From assembly GCF_009498215.1 (NCBI RefSeq), contig NZ_CP043498.1, positions 1,550,001 through 1,614,000 on the forward strand: a DNA stretch of 64,000 bases. Reading direction: 5' to 3'. The notes beneath the pieces were generated by a model. That model did no database searches. It saw only the letters and a program-made list of their open reading frames with translations, and was not told where the DNA came from. Below are positions 36,967-45,235 of the stretch, piece after piece. The number at the start of each line of letters is the position of its first letter. The stretch's first letter is position 1. The position numbers and the translations under genes were made by a program. Source of the DNA: Rhizobium grahamii. Its GTDB lineage: Bacteria > Pseudomonadota > Alphaproteobacteria > Rhizobiales > Rhizobiaceae.

Positions 36967-37231
36967 AAGGTGGGTTGTTCTTGATCCAATCGTTAGTGCC
37001 GCCCCTGGCATTCCTGTAGTAGTGGCTGTTGGTCAGCTCTAGGGCCCAAAGCTTGTCATCATCATCGACGAATGATGCCAGATGGTCGACCAGCTCCTTT
37101 GCGGTGTTGTCCACATTAACAAGCCAGAGCGACTCAAGCGTACGGTGGGCACCCAAGCGTTCGAGCTCATCCCATAGCGTCTGATAGTCCTTGCGCTTGA
37201 TAAGATCATACGAAACCAAGAAATCCGTCAT
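36959..37231 (-). CDS. Cas2/SinR-like ferredoxin-fold protein, stand-alone
   Basis: 90 residues from ATG 37231, on the strand opposite to all head genes. The beginning TDFLVSYDLIKRKDYQTLWD, middle AHRTLESLWLVNVDNTAKEL and KLWALELTN follow the beta-alpha-beta pattern of Cas2 and of the 'SinR family' of Cas2-like proteins, with an Asp in the first strand end (SYDL). No CRISPR array or cas1 is present. VapD- and Cas2-like proteins can be RNases, so a toxin, anti-helper or immunity cargo role is possible. It is inserted between HNH and connector genes like a moron. Confidence 0.65.
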   Translation of the reverse strand: MTDFLVSYDLIKRKDYQTLWDELERLGAHRTLESLWLVNVDNTAKELVDHLASFVDDDDKLWALELTNSHYYRNARGGTNDWIKNNPPSR

Positions 37232-37415
37232 GCAATCATCCCGTTTGTTACGCGACCCCGACGTCGCAGTTAACAGGTGGTAAACGCTGCGCGCTGTTGC
37301 AACCCCCACGTTTAAAAAATCACATGAAGGGGGTGGGTAATCAACTTTGGCCCATTCGGCCCTTACCACCCGCGCCCACATCTTCGCAATAAATCCAAAT
37401 TGGAGATTTCATCTC

Positions 37416-37715
37416 ATGGCAGTCGTCACGCTGGACGAAATGAAAGCGCATCTCGGCGTGACCGATGATGCTGACAACACCCTGATTGAGGGCAAAATTG
37501 CCGCCGCTCAAGCATGGATAGAGCAATATCTCGGCTATGAAATCGAAACCGAATTTCCGGATGAAGTGCCGGCGGATCTGGTTGATGCCGTTAAGCAGCA
37601 GGCCGCGCACGCGTTTGAGAACCGCGAGTCAACCGTGGTTGGCGTCACCATCCAGGCTGCGCCGAACGGCGTTGAAGACGTGATCCGCAACCGTCGGAAT
37701 TACTCATGGCAGTGA
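37416..37715 (+). CDS. Head-tail connector protein (gp6-like)
   Basis: 99 residues from ATG 37416 (GGAG upstream). VVTLDEMKAHLGVTDDADNT, then AQAWIEQYLGYEI, match the phage gp6-like connector family (PF05135), which forms a ring under the portal. The 184 bp before it are the divergent promoter region with the Cas2-like gene. Overlaps the next gene by 10 bp. Confidence 0.88.
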   Translation: MAVVTLDEMKAHLGVTDDADNTLIEGKIAAAQAWIEQYLGYEIETEFPDEVPADLVDAVKQQAAHAFENRESTVVGVTIQAAPNGVEDVIRNRRNYSWQ

Positions 37716-38071
37716 CCAAGGACGCGGCGGAAATTGCCCGCCTTTTTCAATCCATTCCGGCCCAGGTTAAGCGCGACATAGAGCCAGCCATCGACCAAGG
37801 CGCCACCGAAATCATGATGCGCGCACGCTACCTAGCGCCATCTGATGACGGGGATCTGCGCGACAGCATCCGCAAAGAAGCCGGCGAGCGAGAGCTCAGC
37901 GTGCGGGTGTTCACGGACAGCGACCACGCTCTGTATCAGGAATATGGAACCGTGAAGATGGCGCGGAACAGCTTCTGGTGGGTGGCCGTCAATACAACGA
38001 AAAAGCGCGTGAAGAGGCGCATAGACAGAGCCATCAGCAAGGCCATTGACAAGGCGTGGGGGAAGAAATGA
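37706..38071 (+). CDS. HK97 gp10-family head-tail joining protein
   Basis: 121 residues. MMRARYLAPSDDGDLRDSIR, then DSDHALYQEYGTVKMARNSF, is the signature of the HK97 gp10-like family (minor tail or stopper position). Ends in an ATGA overlap with the DUF3168 gene. Confidence 0.9.
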   Translation: MAVTKDAAEIARLFQSIPAQVKRDIEPAIDQGATEIMMRARYLAPSDDGDLRDSIRKEAGERELSVRVFTDSDHALYQEYGTVKMARNSFWWVAVNTTKKRVKRRIDRAISKAIDKAWGKK

Positions 38072-38478
38072 CCGAAGTATCTCTAGCCGCTCAGCGTGCC
38101 GCTGTGGTCGCAATGCGTGGCTATCAAGACCTCACCGACATCGTGCCGCCGCTGCACATCTTTGACCGCAATCAAAGGCCGGAAGTCTTCCCCTGCGTCA
38201 TAGTCGGTGACGCCATGGTGGACAGCGATGACATTGACTGCGCCGACACCAGTGAGGTTTCGCTCGATTTCCACGTCTGGGCGGTGGAGGACGGGCTTGT
38301 TTGTTGCAAATCCATTGCCGGCGAAATGCGGCGGGCGTTGCGTCGCCTATCTACCGAGCTAGACGGCTTCAAACTCAACTTCATGTTTGGTGGCGCCCGC
38401 TATCTCCGCGACCCCGGTGGCGAACACAGTCACGGGGTGGTGACATTCATTGTGCGCGCATGGGAGCCAGTCACGTGA
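38068..38478 (+). CDS. DUF3168 protein (tail terminator/completion type)
   Basis: 136 residues from the ATG in an ATGA overlap. AAVVAMRGYQDLTDIVPPLH, then SLDFHVWAVEDGLVCCKSIA and GVVTFIVRAWEPV, fit DUF3168 proteins, which in GTA-like particles close the head-proximal end of the tail. Ends in a GTGA overlap. Confidence 0.85.
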   Translation: MTEVSLAAQRAAVVAMRGYQDLTDIVPPLHIFDRNQRPEVFPCVIVGDAMVDSDDIDCADTSEVSLDFHVWAVEDGLVCCKSIAGEMRRALRRLSTELDGFKLNFMFGGARYLRDPGGEHSHGVVTFIVRAWEPVT

Positions 38479-38792
38479 GATCAGGAAAGCTGGACAACAC
38501 CATAGTCCTGTGGTCGGCGACCTATGTCGACGACGGCTACGGAAACCTAGTGCCGCAGGAGACAGAATTTGCCACCTTGCGTGCGCAGATCATTGAGGAG
38601 AGCACCGACGAATTCATGCGAAACTATGGCGCATCGACCGAGCGCCTGAAGATATTTCGCACCCGCTTCATTGATGGGGTCTATGTCAGCATGACCGTCA
38701 TCCACAACGGCGTTACCTACAATCTGAAGCAGATCAAGGAAATCGGCCGACGCCGTGGACTCGAACTTCGCTGCGTGGCGGTGGGTGCATGA
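38475..38792 (+). CDS. Head-tail adaptor protein
   Basis: 105 residues from GTG 38475 (GGGAG 8 nt upstream, GTGA overlap). RSGKLDNTIVLWSATYVDDG, RAQIIEESTDEFMRNYGAS and the end GVTYNLKQIKEIGRRRGLEL match the SPP1 gp16-like adaptor family (PF05521). It would seal the filled head. Ends in an ATGA overlap with TerS. Confidence 0.88.
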   Translation: MRSGKLDNTIVLWSATYVDDGYGNLVPQETEFATLRAQIIEESTDEFMRNYGASTERLKIFRTRFIDGVYVSMTVIHNGVTYNLKQIKEIGRRRGLELRCVAVGA

Positions 38793-39193
38793 AGGGCCGC
38801 AAGGCTGCCGTCACGGCGCTGGACGGCGCGCTTTCGAAGGCACCTCCTCCGCCGAAGTGGCTTCCAGCTCATGGGAAGGCAGAGTGGCGGCGGGTGGTTC
38901 CTCAATTGGTGAGCAGCCGGAAGATTGCCGAACATGAGCTTGGCACCGTCGAAGCCTACTGCCTTGCCGTAGCGAACATGCGGCAAGCCGAAGCCATCGT
39001 GGCCGACCAAGGGCCTACATATGTGTCACCAACCGGTGAATTGAAACGACACCCCGCCACCATGCTTGTGAAAGAGGCCGTTGAGGCTTCGCGCCGCCTA
39101 GCCGCAGAGCTCGGTTTGACGCCGGCAAGCCGTGGCAAGAATTCAGGAGGCGCCATTGGCAACGACGACGCCGACGGGCTCGGGGATATCTAG
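38789..39193 (+). CDS. Phage terminase small subunit, P27 family
   Basis: 134 residues. PPPPKWLPAHGKAEWRRVVP, then ELGTVEAYCLAVANMRQAEA and KRHPATMLVKEAVEASRRLA, are typical of P27-family TerS, which recognises the packaging site. Unusually it lies downstream of the connector genes rather than at the head of the packaging operon. Overlaps TerL. Confidence 0.92.
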   Translation: MKGRKAAVTALDGALSKAPPPPKWLPAHGKAEWRRVVPQLVSSRKIAEHELGTVEAYCLAVANMRQAEAIVADQGPTYVSPTGELKRHPATMLVKEAVEASRRLAAELGLTPASRGKNSGGAIGNDDADGLGDI

Positions 39194-40787
39194 CTACCCC
39201 GCGTGGGTATTTGACAACTCTCCAATTCCAGATCCTCACGGAAAAGGTCAGAGGGCCGTCGATTTTCTAAGGGCTCTTCGGCATCCCAAGTCGAGTTTGC
39301 CTGGCCGTCAATTTCAATTGGACCGCTGGCAGGACCGGATAATTCGCAAGGTTTACGGCGATACCAAACCAGACGGCACCCGCCGTATCAAGACCGTGTT
39401 TGCGCTCATTCCGCGAGGCAACCGCAAAACCACATTGGGCGCGGCTCTGGCAATGCTTCATCTCGGCCCGGAGCGCATCCCCGGCTCGCAGGTGGTTTCA
39501 GCTGCGGTAGACCGTGACCAGGCTCGCATCGCCCTAGAAGAGATGAAGGGTGTCATTGGCGCGCATCCGCGGCTGGAGGAAGCCTTTCAGGTCCAAGACA
39601 CGAAGAACCGGATCAACCACCGGAAATCCGCTGCCTTCTACCGCGCTATGTCTGCAGACGCCGCTACGGCTCACGGCCGCACACCGGTGTTTGCACTGGT
39701 CGACGAACTGCATGCGTGGAAAAAGCGCGACCTCTGGGATGCGATTAAGACGGGCCTTGTGAAGACGCCGGGCTCTCTTCTGGTCGTCACCACCACAGCC
39801 GGTATCGGTCGGGAGAATGTCGCCTATGATATGTACTCATACGCGCAGAAGGTGGCGACTGGCGTTATTGAAGATGACGCATTCCTGCCCATTCTCTTCG
39901 AAGCCGACAAGGATGAAGATTGGCGTGATGAGGCGGTTTGGCACCGTGTAAACCCTGGGCTTTCTTGCACTCCTCCGTACCCTGATATCGATGGTATGCG
40001 GCAGATGGTGCGCGAGGCGGAGCACCGGCCAGCTGACCGCGAGATGTTTCGCCAGCTTCACCTCAATATCTGGCTGGACGGCGCCGCCAATCCCGAATGG
40101 GATCTCGGTATCTGGGATGAGAACGCCGGCGAGCTGGATCTGTCTTCCTGGGAAGGTAGGCGGGCATGGATTGGCGTTGACCTGTCCAAGCGCATCGACC
40201 TCTCGGCAGTGGCTACGGCAATCGAACTTGATGATGGCCGCCTTGCCTTGCACGTCCAATCGTTCACGCCTGAGGCCCAGCTACGGCGTCGCGCTGATAG
40301 TGATGGCGCTCCGTATCCGTTATGGGCCGAGCAAGGCTGGCTCACAGTCTGTCCCGGCGACATCGTCGACTACAGCTACATTGAATCGCACGTCCGCAAG
40401 ATGGCTGACATGTTCACGGTCGAGGAGGTCAATTTTGACCCCTATATGGCGCGCGACATGGTGGCCTCGCTTGAGGGCTCCGGCATTCCGGTGAACCTCT
40501 TCAGTCAGGGCATCATGAACTTCGCGAAGCCGGTCGTCGACTTCGAGGACATGATGATGACCAGGCGCCTAGTCCATGGGGGCAACCCGCTTCTCCGCTG
40601 GTCCGTTGGAAACACGGTGATGCAGCGCGACGCGAACGAGAACCGCAAACCCAACAAAGACCGCTCATCCGACCGCATTGACCCGACGGTGGCCAGCATC
40701 ATGGCGGTTGCGCGAGCGGTGGCGAATGCCACTGGCCGCTCTTCCTATGATGACGCGCCGGACGATCCAGACCTTTATTCCGTTTAA
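39156..40787 (+). CDS. Phage terminase large subunit
   Basis: 543 residues from TTG 39156 (AGGAGG 5 nt upstream). The ATPase has a Walker-A-like FALIPRGNRKTTLGAALA and Walker B FALVDELHAWKK; the nuclease domain starts WIGVDLSKRIDLSAVA and includes VNFDPYMARDMV. It pumps and cuts DNA at the portal. Terminase_1-type architecture at normal length. It directly precedes the tape-measure gene, where a tail-tube gene would be expected in a phage. Confidence 0.95.
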   Translation: MATTTPTGSGISSYPAWVFDNSPIPDPHGKGQRAVDFLRALRHPKSSLPGRQFQLDRWQDRIIRKVYGDTKPDGTRRIKTVFALIPRGNRKTTLGAALAMLHLGPERIPGSQVVSAAVDRDQARIALEEMKGVIGAHPRLEEAFQVQDTKNRINHRKSAAFYRAMSADAATAHGRTPVFALVDELHAWKKRDLWDAIKTGLVKTPGSLLVVTTTAGIGRENVAYDMYSYAQKVATGVIEDDAFLPILFEADKDEDWRDEAVWHRVNPGLSCTPPYPDIDGMRQMVREAEHRPADREMFRQLHLNIWLDGAANPEWDLGIWDENAGELDLSSWEGRRAWIGVDLSKRIDLSAVATAIELDDGRLALHVQSFTPEAQLRRRADSDGAPYPLWAEQGWLTVCPGDIVDYSYIESHVRKMADMFTVEEVNFDPYMARDMVASLEGSGIPVNLFSQGIMNFAKPVVDFEDMMMTRRLVHGGNPLLRWSVGNTVMQRDANENRKPNKDRSSDRIDPTVASIMAVARAVANATGRSSYDDAPDDPDLYSV

Positions 40788-40796
40788 GGAGCCGCA

Positions 40797-43151
40797 ATGG
40801 CGAATGAAGAAAAAAAGCTTGTCGTCGACGTCATGGCGCGTGTCGACAAGCTCGAAAAGGGAATGGCGCGCGCCGCCGCCAATGTGAACAAACAGAGCGC
40901 CGTGATGGAGGCGCGCACCAAGAAGTTTGCCGTTTCCCTTGAATCCAATATCACGTCGGCAGTCGACAAGGTCAACGGCGCTCTCGGCAAGATTGGCCTA
41001 GGCGGCATTGCGGCCGGTGGCGTCGCCGGCATTGTTGCCGGCCTAGCATCTATTGCCAAGGGCGTTGCTGAAATCGGCGACCAGGCGAAGGTCGCCGGCA
41101 TCAACGTTAAGGCGTTCCAAGAGCTCAAGTACGTTGCTGAGCAGAACCGTATTGGAATCGACTCGCTTACCGACGGCATCAAGGAACTGAACCTTCGCGC
41201 CGACGAATTCATTGTGACCGGCCAGGGCTCGGCTGCGGAGGCTTTTCAGCGTCTTGGATACAATTCCGAGACCCTTGCGAAAAAGCTAAAGGATCCAAGT
41301 GAGCTTTTTGCCGAAATCATCGGCCGGCTAAAGCAGTTCGACAAAGCCGCACAGATCCGTATCGCCGATGAGGTTTTCGGCGGCACCGGTGGCGAGAAGT
41401 TCGTGCAGCTCATCAACCAAGGGGCCGAAGGCATCCGCGCCACCACAAAGGAGGCGAACGCCCTTGGCCTTGTGATGGACGACGCCCTTATTCGGCGCGC
41501 TGAGGAGATCGATCGCCGGTTCAACGCCATCAGCAACACCGTTGGCATGAACTTGAAAAGCGCTATCGTTTCGGCAGCCGACAGCTTGGCTGATTTCATT
41601 GACGGGTTTCGCGACTTCCAGAACCAGCAGACCAAAACGCTGGATAATCGCCAGATCGAACTCGGCCAGCAGCGGCTTGAGCTTGAGAACAAAATCCTCG
41701 AGGCACAAAACAATAGCACGTTGTCGGTTCGGAACCGAACGCGCGCGATTGAGACCTACCAGGCGCAGCTAAGGAAGGTCGCCGAGGAAGAAGCCAAGAT
41801 TGTCGACGTGATCAACGGCCGCGTGAAGGCTGCACAGCGCCCCACCGACCGCACTTGGACACCGCCCGTTGCTCCGCCCGGCGGTTTTGGATCCACGGGT
41901 AGCGGCAAGGCGGACCTTTCGCGGTTTCTCGCGCCCGGCAAGGACGCCAGCTCTATCAGCGGAATGTCTTCGTCATTTGAGAGTAAGCTTGAAAAGCTCT
42001 TCGCGGCGCTGCCCGTCGAGCTAGCCAATCAGATCAAGATCAACTCCGGCTTCCGTTCCAACGAACGCCAGGCCCAGTTGTGGCAACAGGCGTTGGAGAA
42101 ATACGGCTCCGTTTCCGAAGCGCGCAAGTGGGTGGCCCCGCCTGGCAACAGCCAGCACAACAAAGGCAACGCCGCCGACCTTGGATATGGGAGCTCAGCA
42201 GCGAAGGATTGGGTGCATCAGAATGCTAGCCGCTTCGGCCTCTCCTTTCCTTTGTCGAACGAGGATTGGCATATTGAGGATTCCGACGCGCGGTCGAAGG
42301 ACGTGGCCGACAAGACCAAGGATCTGGAAGCCCGCGGGAAAGCCTATGATGACATTATCGCCAAGGCTCAACAGTTCGTCGCTGAGCAGGGATTGGAGGC
42401 CGACGCTCTCGGGATGACCGAACAGGCGGCTGCGAAGCTTCGGTATGAGCAGGAACTGCTAAATGCCGCCAAGGAAGCCGGAATTCAGCTAAACCCCGCA
42501 CAGGTCAACAGCCTCAAGGAACTTGCGGCGAATATGGCCGAAGCCGAGGCCCGGACGCGCCAGCTCGGCAAGAGCCAAGAGGAAGCGGCACAGAAAGCTG
42601 CGGAACTGGCCAACGCCGGCAAGGAAATTGTCGGAGGCTTTGTTTCTGACCTTATCCATGGCGTTTCGGCAGCCGACGCTCTCCGCAACGCCTTGGCTCG
42701 TGTAGCTGACACAATGCTGAGTTCCGCTCTTGATCAGCTCTTCGGTGGTGGCACAGTGAAGGCGGGCGGCGGGCTACTGGGTGGTCTCTTCAGCAGTATC
42801 TTTTCCGGTATCGGCAAGAATGCCAACGGCACCGACAATTGGCGCGGCGGCCTCAGTGTCGTCGGCGAGCGGGGTCCGGAAATTGTGAACCTGCCGCAAG
42901 GCGCGCAGGTAATCCCGAACCACAAACTGATCACTGCCCCAGTGGCGCCGTCGCTTAAAGGGAGTGGCGGAGCATCCACCGTCAATAACGCCAGCACGCT
43001 CAACGTCAACGTCTCCGGCGCCAACGGCGATGACCACGTCCGAATGCTGGTCAAGCAAGGCGTCGGTGAGGCGCTAGCCGAGCAGAATGAAAGAATGCGC
43101 CGCGGCGGGTTCGGCCAGATGCAAGATCAATGGAGTGCCCAGAAGGGATAG
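40797..43151 (+). CDS. Tail tape-measure protein with internal M15 peptidase domain
   Basis: 784 residues. Helical N-terminus (VMARVDKLEKGMARAAANVN), a hydrophobic Gly/Ala stretch (IGLGGIAAGGVAGIVAGLAS), a phage TMP core, and the C-terminal GLSVVGERGPEIVNLPQGAQ typical of lambda-H-like tape measures. Residues ~410-505 are a VanY/M15 D-Ala-D-Ala peptidase-like domain: IKINSGFRSNERQAQLW, NSQHNKGNAADLGYG (SxHxxGxAxD), and EDWHIED (His ligand). Such domains cut cell wall during DNA entry. It is the only long tail gene in the element. Confidence 0.9.
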   Translation: MANEEKKLVVDVMARVDKLEKGMARAAANVNKQSAVMEARTKKFAVSLESNITSAVDKVNGALGKIGLGGIAAGGVAGIVAGLASIAKGVAEIGDQAKVAGINVKAFQELKYVAEQNRIGIDSLTDGIKELNLRADEFIVTGQGSAAEAFQRLGYNSETLAKKLKDPSELFAEIIGRLKQFDKAAQIRIADEVFGGTGGEKFVQLINQGAEGIRATTKEANALGLVMDDALIRRAEEIDRRFNAISNTVGMNLKSAIVSAADSLADFIDGFRDFQNQQTKTLDNRQIELGQQRLELENKILEAQNNSTLSVRNRTRAIETYQAQLRKVAEEEAKIVDVINGRVKAAQRPTDRTWTPPVAPPGGFGSTGSGKADLSRFLAPGKDASSISGMSSSFESKLEKLFAALPVELANQIKINSGFRSNERQAQLWQQALEKYGSVSEARKWVAPPGNSQHNKGNAADLGYGSSAAKDWVHQNASRFGLSFPLSNEDWHIEDSDARSKDVADKTKDLEARGKAYDDIIAKAQQFVAEQGLEADALGMTEQAAAKLRYEQELLNAAKEAGIQLNPAQVNSLKELAANMAEAEARTRQLGKSQEEAAQKAAELANAGKEIVGGFVSDLIHGVSAADALRNALARVADTMLSSALDQLFGGGTVKAGGGLLGGLFSSIFSGIGKNANGTDNWRGGLSVVGERGPEIVNLPQGAQVIPNHKLITAPVAPSLKGSGGASTVNNASTLNVNVSGANGDDHVRMLVKQGVGEALAEQNERMRRGGFGQMQDQWSAQKG

Positions 43152-43154
43152 GGA

Positions 43155-43361
43155 ATGTCACATCATCATCAAATGCGCCTTTGGCAGTACGGGCTAGCGC
43201 AGCCCGGCAGCATGTACTCCCAAGTCAATCAGGATCCCATTTTCAGCCCGCTTTTTACAGCGCTCTTTTCGCCCATTTTCGGCGCTGGAACTGCATTGGG
43301 TATTGCAAAAGTAGTTGGCGCAATCGCCGTATCAGCCATCACGAAAGGAATTCAACTTTGA
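43155..43361 (+). CDS. Small hydrophobic protein, possible tail-hub fragment
   Basis: 68 residues. Polar start SHHHQMRLWQYGLAQPGS, then PLFTALFSPIFGAGTALGIA and AIAVSAITKGI, which looks like the hydrophobic N-terminal stretch of distal tail hub proteins in alphaproteobacterial siphophages. Whether it is a remnant or an independent protein cannot be told. Its stop overlaps the next start. Confidence 0.5.
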   Translation: MSHHHQMRLWQYGLAQPGSMYSQVNQDPIFSPLFTALFSPIFGAGTALGIAKVVGAIAVSAITKGIQL

Positions 43362-43936
43362 CCGCAATTAACATAATCGTCCGCGAGACGGATGTTTCAA
43401 TCATCACCGACAGCAAGGCCGGCATGCCTGCCAACATTGGCCATGACTTCAACGCCGCAAAGGTGATCCCTATCCCTCATATGAGAGTAGCCGTTGCAAC
43501 CCGCGGGAAGCTAAGCGCGCTTGGCAATGTCGCCAGCACAATTGCCACCCACGCATTTGATTACGAGTCGGCGCGTGCATTCATGGCCGCCCACTACAGC
43601 ACGCTCGGCATCGACGACACCGAAGTAGTGGTTGCCGGCTGGAGCGAGGAAGGACCAGCCGCTTTTATCATCTCCAAGGCTAACACCGACGGGAAAATCG
43701 AGGACATCGAGCGCGGTGTACTTGTTACGCCTGTGGTGGAGCATTCCGTGTTCGACGCGTTCGCAGCTGACCCCGTCGGGAAGATGATCGATCTTGTTCG
43801 GCACCAGGCCGAGAACAACAGCGTGGTTGGCGGCTTCACCAACGTCTGCACCATAGGGCCGGACAGCATTCTGACCTACACTGCCGACGTGCTAGACAAT
43901 CTCGGCATGAAGCCGCCGTGTGCGGTTGCTGCCTAG
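43358..43936 (+). CDS. Ntn-hydrolase/proteasome-like fold protein
   Basis: 192 residues from TTG 43358 (AAAGGA 7 nt upstream, TTGA overlap). VRETDVSIITDSKAGMPANI, then KVIPIPHMRVAVATRGKLS, resembles beta-strand layout of phage proteins with an Ntn-hydrolase-like fold. No nucleophile Thr/Ser/Cys can be pinned down. It closes the structural operon. Confidence 0.55.
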   Translation: MTAINIIVRETDVSIITDSKAGMPANIGHDFNAAKVIPIPHMRVAVATRGKLSALGNVASTIATHAFDYESARAFMAAHYSTLGIDDTEVVVAGWSEEGPAAFIISKANTDGKIEDIERGVLVTPVVEHSVFDAFAADPVGKMIDLVRHQAENNSVVGGFTNVCTIGPDSILTYTADVLDNLGMKPPCAVAA

Positions 43937-44223
43937 CTGCCGGCCAGTGCATCCAGCGGCGGGAAGTGCGGGAGCCGCAGGACAACCTGCGCTTCCGCCG
44001 CGAGGCCAGCCAGGGCGCCGGCGCGACAACCCGGCGTCACATCCTTTCCGCAGATCCGGTCAGCACTGACAATCAAGGAATGGCCGTGCAGGTTGCGCAC
44101 CAGGAGCGTGCGGCCTTCTGGAGTGTTGGCCATAGGCGGGATTGTGATGATCCGGATGCCGCCCACAAGGATAACAGCCACGGTGAGGATAATGAGCAAG
44201 CCGACGGGGAGAGCGGTTTTCAT
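43933..44223 (-). CDS. Small membrane-anchored hypothetical protein
   Basis: 96 residues. N-terminal helix ALPVGLLIILTVAVILVGGI, then a soluble part with two Cys (RICGKDVTPGC). Start overlaps the stop of the upstream XRE regulator gene (ATGA), so it is co-expressed with it; such repressor-linked membrane proteins in prophages often act in superinfection exclusion, which is inference only. Confidence 0.55.
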   Translation of the reverse strand: MKTALPVGLLIILTVAVILVGGIRIITIPPMANTPEGRTLLVRNLHGHSLIVSADRICGKDVTPGCRAGALAGLAAEAQVVLRLPHFPPLDALAGS

Positions 44224-44477
44224 TTCTGCTCACTCTCGGCCCGCGCCATTGCGTGCTCGCTCAGTTTGATGACCCCGTCACCGCGGCCATCCTTGATGAA
44301 CAAGACGCCAGCGTTCTCTAGCGCGGCCGCTATCTTGTCGCGCGTCACGGCATTCAAGCCACCGCGCTCATTCTCATAGCGTGTGATGGTGGCAGTGGTG
44401 ACACCAGCCATAGCGGCAAGGTCTCGAACGCCTATCTTGAGCGCCGAACGAGCCATCCGAAGTTGCGCGGGGTTCAT
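44220..44477 (-). CDS. XRE/Cro-CI-type regulator
   Basis: 85 residues. HTH: QLRMARSALKIGVRDLAAM then AGVTTATITRYENERGG, the layout of HTH_3 proteins, and a short tail (ENAGVLFIKDGRGDGV) common in alphaproteobacterial XRE proteins. Divergent from the 44594 gene across a 116-bp region holding a perfect dyad, so it probably represses itself and the rightward gene. It is the only repressor candidate in the element. Confidence 0.85.
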   Translation of the reverse strand: MNPAQLRMARSALKIGVRDLAAMAGVTTATITRYENERGGLNAVTRDKIAAALENAGVLFIKDGRGDGVIKLSEHAMARAESEQK

Positions 44478-44500
44478 TATTGTTACCCTGTAAAAAAAAG

Positions 44501-44542
44501 TTATTACACTGTGTTGACACAGTTATTACGTGGTAGTAAGTT
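44501..44542 (+). promoter_or_regulatory. Operator dyad overlapping a rightward promoter
   Basis: ACTGTGT-TG-ACACAGT (44508-44523) is a perfect 7-bp dyad, flanked on both sides by TTATTAC (44501-44507 and 44524-44530 region). TTGACA (44514-44519) lies in the dyad; 17 bp later TAAGTT is a possible -10. Repressor binding here would block the plus-strand promoter. Confidence 0.6.
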
Positions 44543-44593
44543 CTTTCCACGGTGTAACACATCGGTACAGAAACGCAACGAGGAGTAATTCAG

Positions 44594-44929
44594 ATGTCTG
44601 CAGAAGCGACCCACACAGGAAGAATTCAGCTCCCGCGCAGCTTGCTCGGAAGAAGAAGATCCTTCGAATTTCGCATCGGCCAACAGGTCGATTTCCACGG
44701 CGATCGCGCAGTCATTACTGGCCGCCAGCTGACAGCCATTGGCAAAGAGCTCTACGACATCACAATGTATTGCGCCGATCGACCGCATCGAACCGTTCGG
44801 GGCGAGTACTTGGTAGCGACCGATGAATACCGAGACACGACGCATCTTCACGCTAATTCTGTTTCACCGGCAAGGCGGCATGTGCTGCTACTGCCGTCGC
44901 TTCATGACGATCAGCTACGAGCCGCGTGA
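44594..44929 (+). CDS. Hypothetical protein under the satellite operator
   Basis: 111 residues; AGGAG before ATG 44594. Beta-rich first half (RRSFEFRIGQQVDFHGDRAV). No family recognised. Its last third overlaps the HNH gene in another frame. Position behind the dyad suggests it is a regulated early or immunity gene. Confidence 0.5.
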   Translation: MSAEATHTGRIQLPRSLLGRRRSFEFRIGQQVDFHGDRAVITGRQLTAIGKELYDITMYCADRPHRTVRGEYLVATDEYRDTTHLHANSVSPARRHVLLLPSLHDDQLRAA

Positions 44930-45092
44930 GCGCTCACGTCCCCAAGCCGCAACGCTAGAACATCTTCATCGCAAGGCTGACGGCGGCAGGGACAACAGAG
45001 ACAACTTCGCTGCGGCCTGCAAAGAGTGCAACAACCGCCGCGGCAACCGCGACTGGCTCTATTTTACCAGTTTGAAGCGAAACGAGTTTTAG
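44823..45092 (+). CDS. HNH endonuclease (second copy type)
   Basis: 89 residues. Zinc Cys pair GMCCYCRRF, then the core ATLEHLHRKADGGRDNRDN and ACKECNNRRGN: a complete HNH with both CxxC pairs. Different from the capsid-linked HNH. Overlaps the previous gene by 107 bp in another frame. May be a defence or packaging nuclease; its location at the right end, outside the head operon, fits cargo. Confidence 0.75.
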   Translation: MNTETRRIFTLILFHRQGGMCCYCRRFMTISYEPRERSRPQAATLEHLHRKADGGRDNRDNFAAACKECNNRRGNRDWLYFTSLKRNEF

Positions 45093-45159
45093 GGCGCGAT
45101 CTTGCGCGCCGGTCAGCGAGAAACCCGCTGGCCTCTTTTATACCAAGCCACCACAGAGC

Positions 45160-45188
45160 GCCACCGGTCTCACCAGCCGGTGGCTTTT
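45160..45188 (+). terminator. Terminator at right end of element
   Basis: GCCACCGG (45160-45167), 9-nt loop, CCGGTGGC (45177-45184), TTTT. Ends rightward transcription ~60 bp before attR. Confidence 0.8.
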
Positions 45189-45235
45189 CAGTTGGTACGA
45201 CAGGAAGTACGACACGCCTTCCGAAGGCCTATATC

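Noticed and set aside
36959-37231. CRISPR-Cas locus suggested by a Cas2-like protein
   Set aside because: No cas1, no effector genes and no spaced direct repeats anywhere in the window.
44823-45092. Homing endonuclease inserted in a satellite gene
   Set aside because: The HNH frame is independent, has its own start, and no interrupted host gene or intron boundaries are visible.
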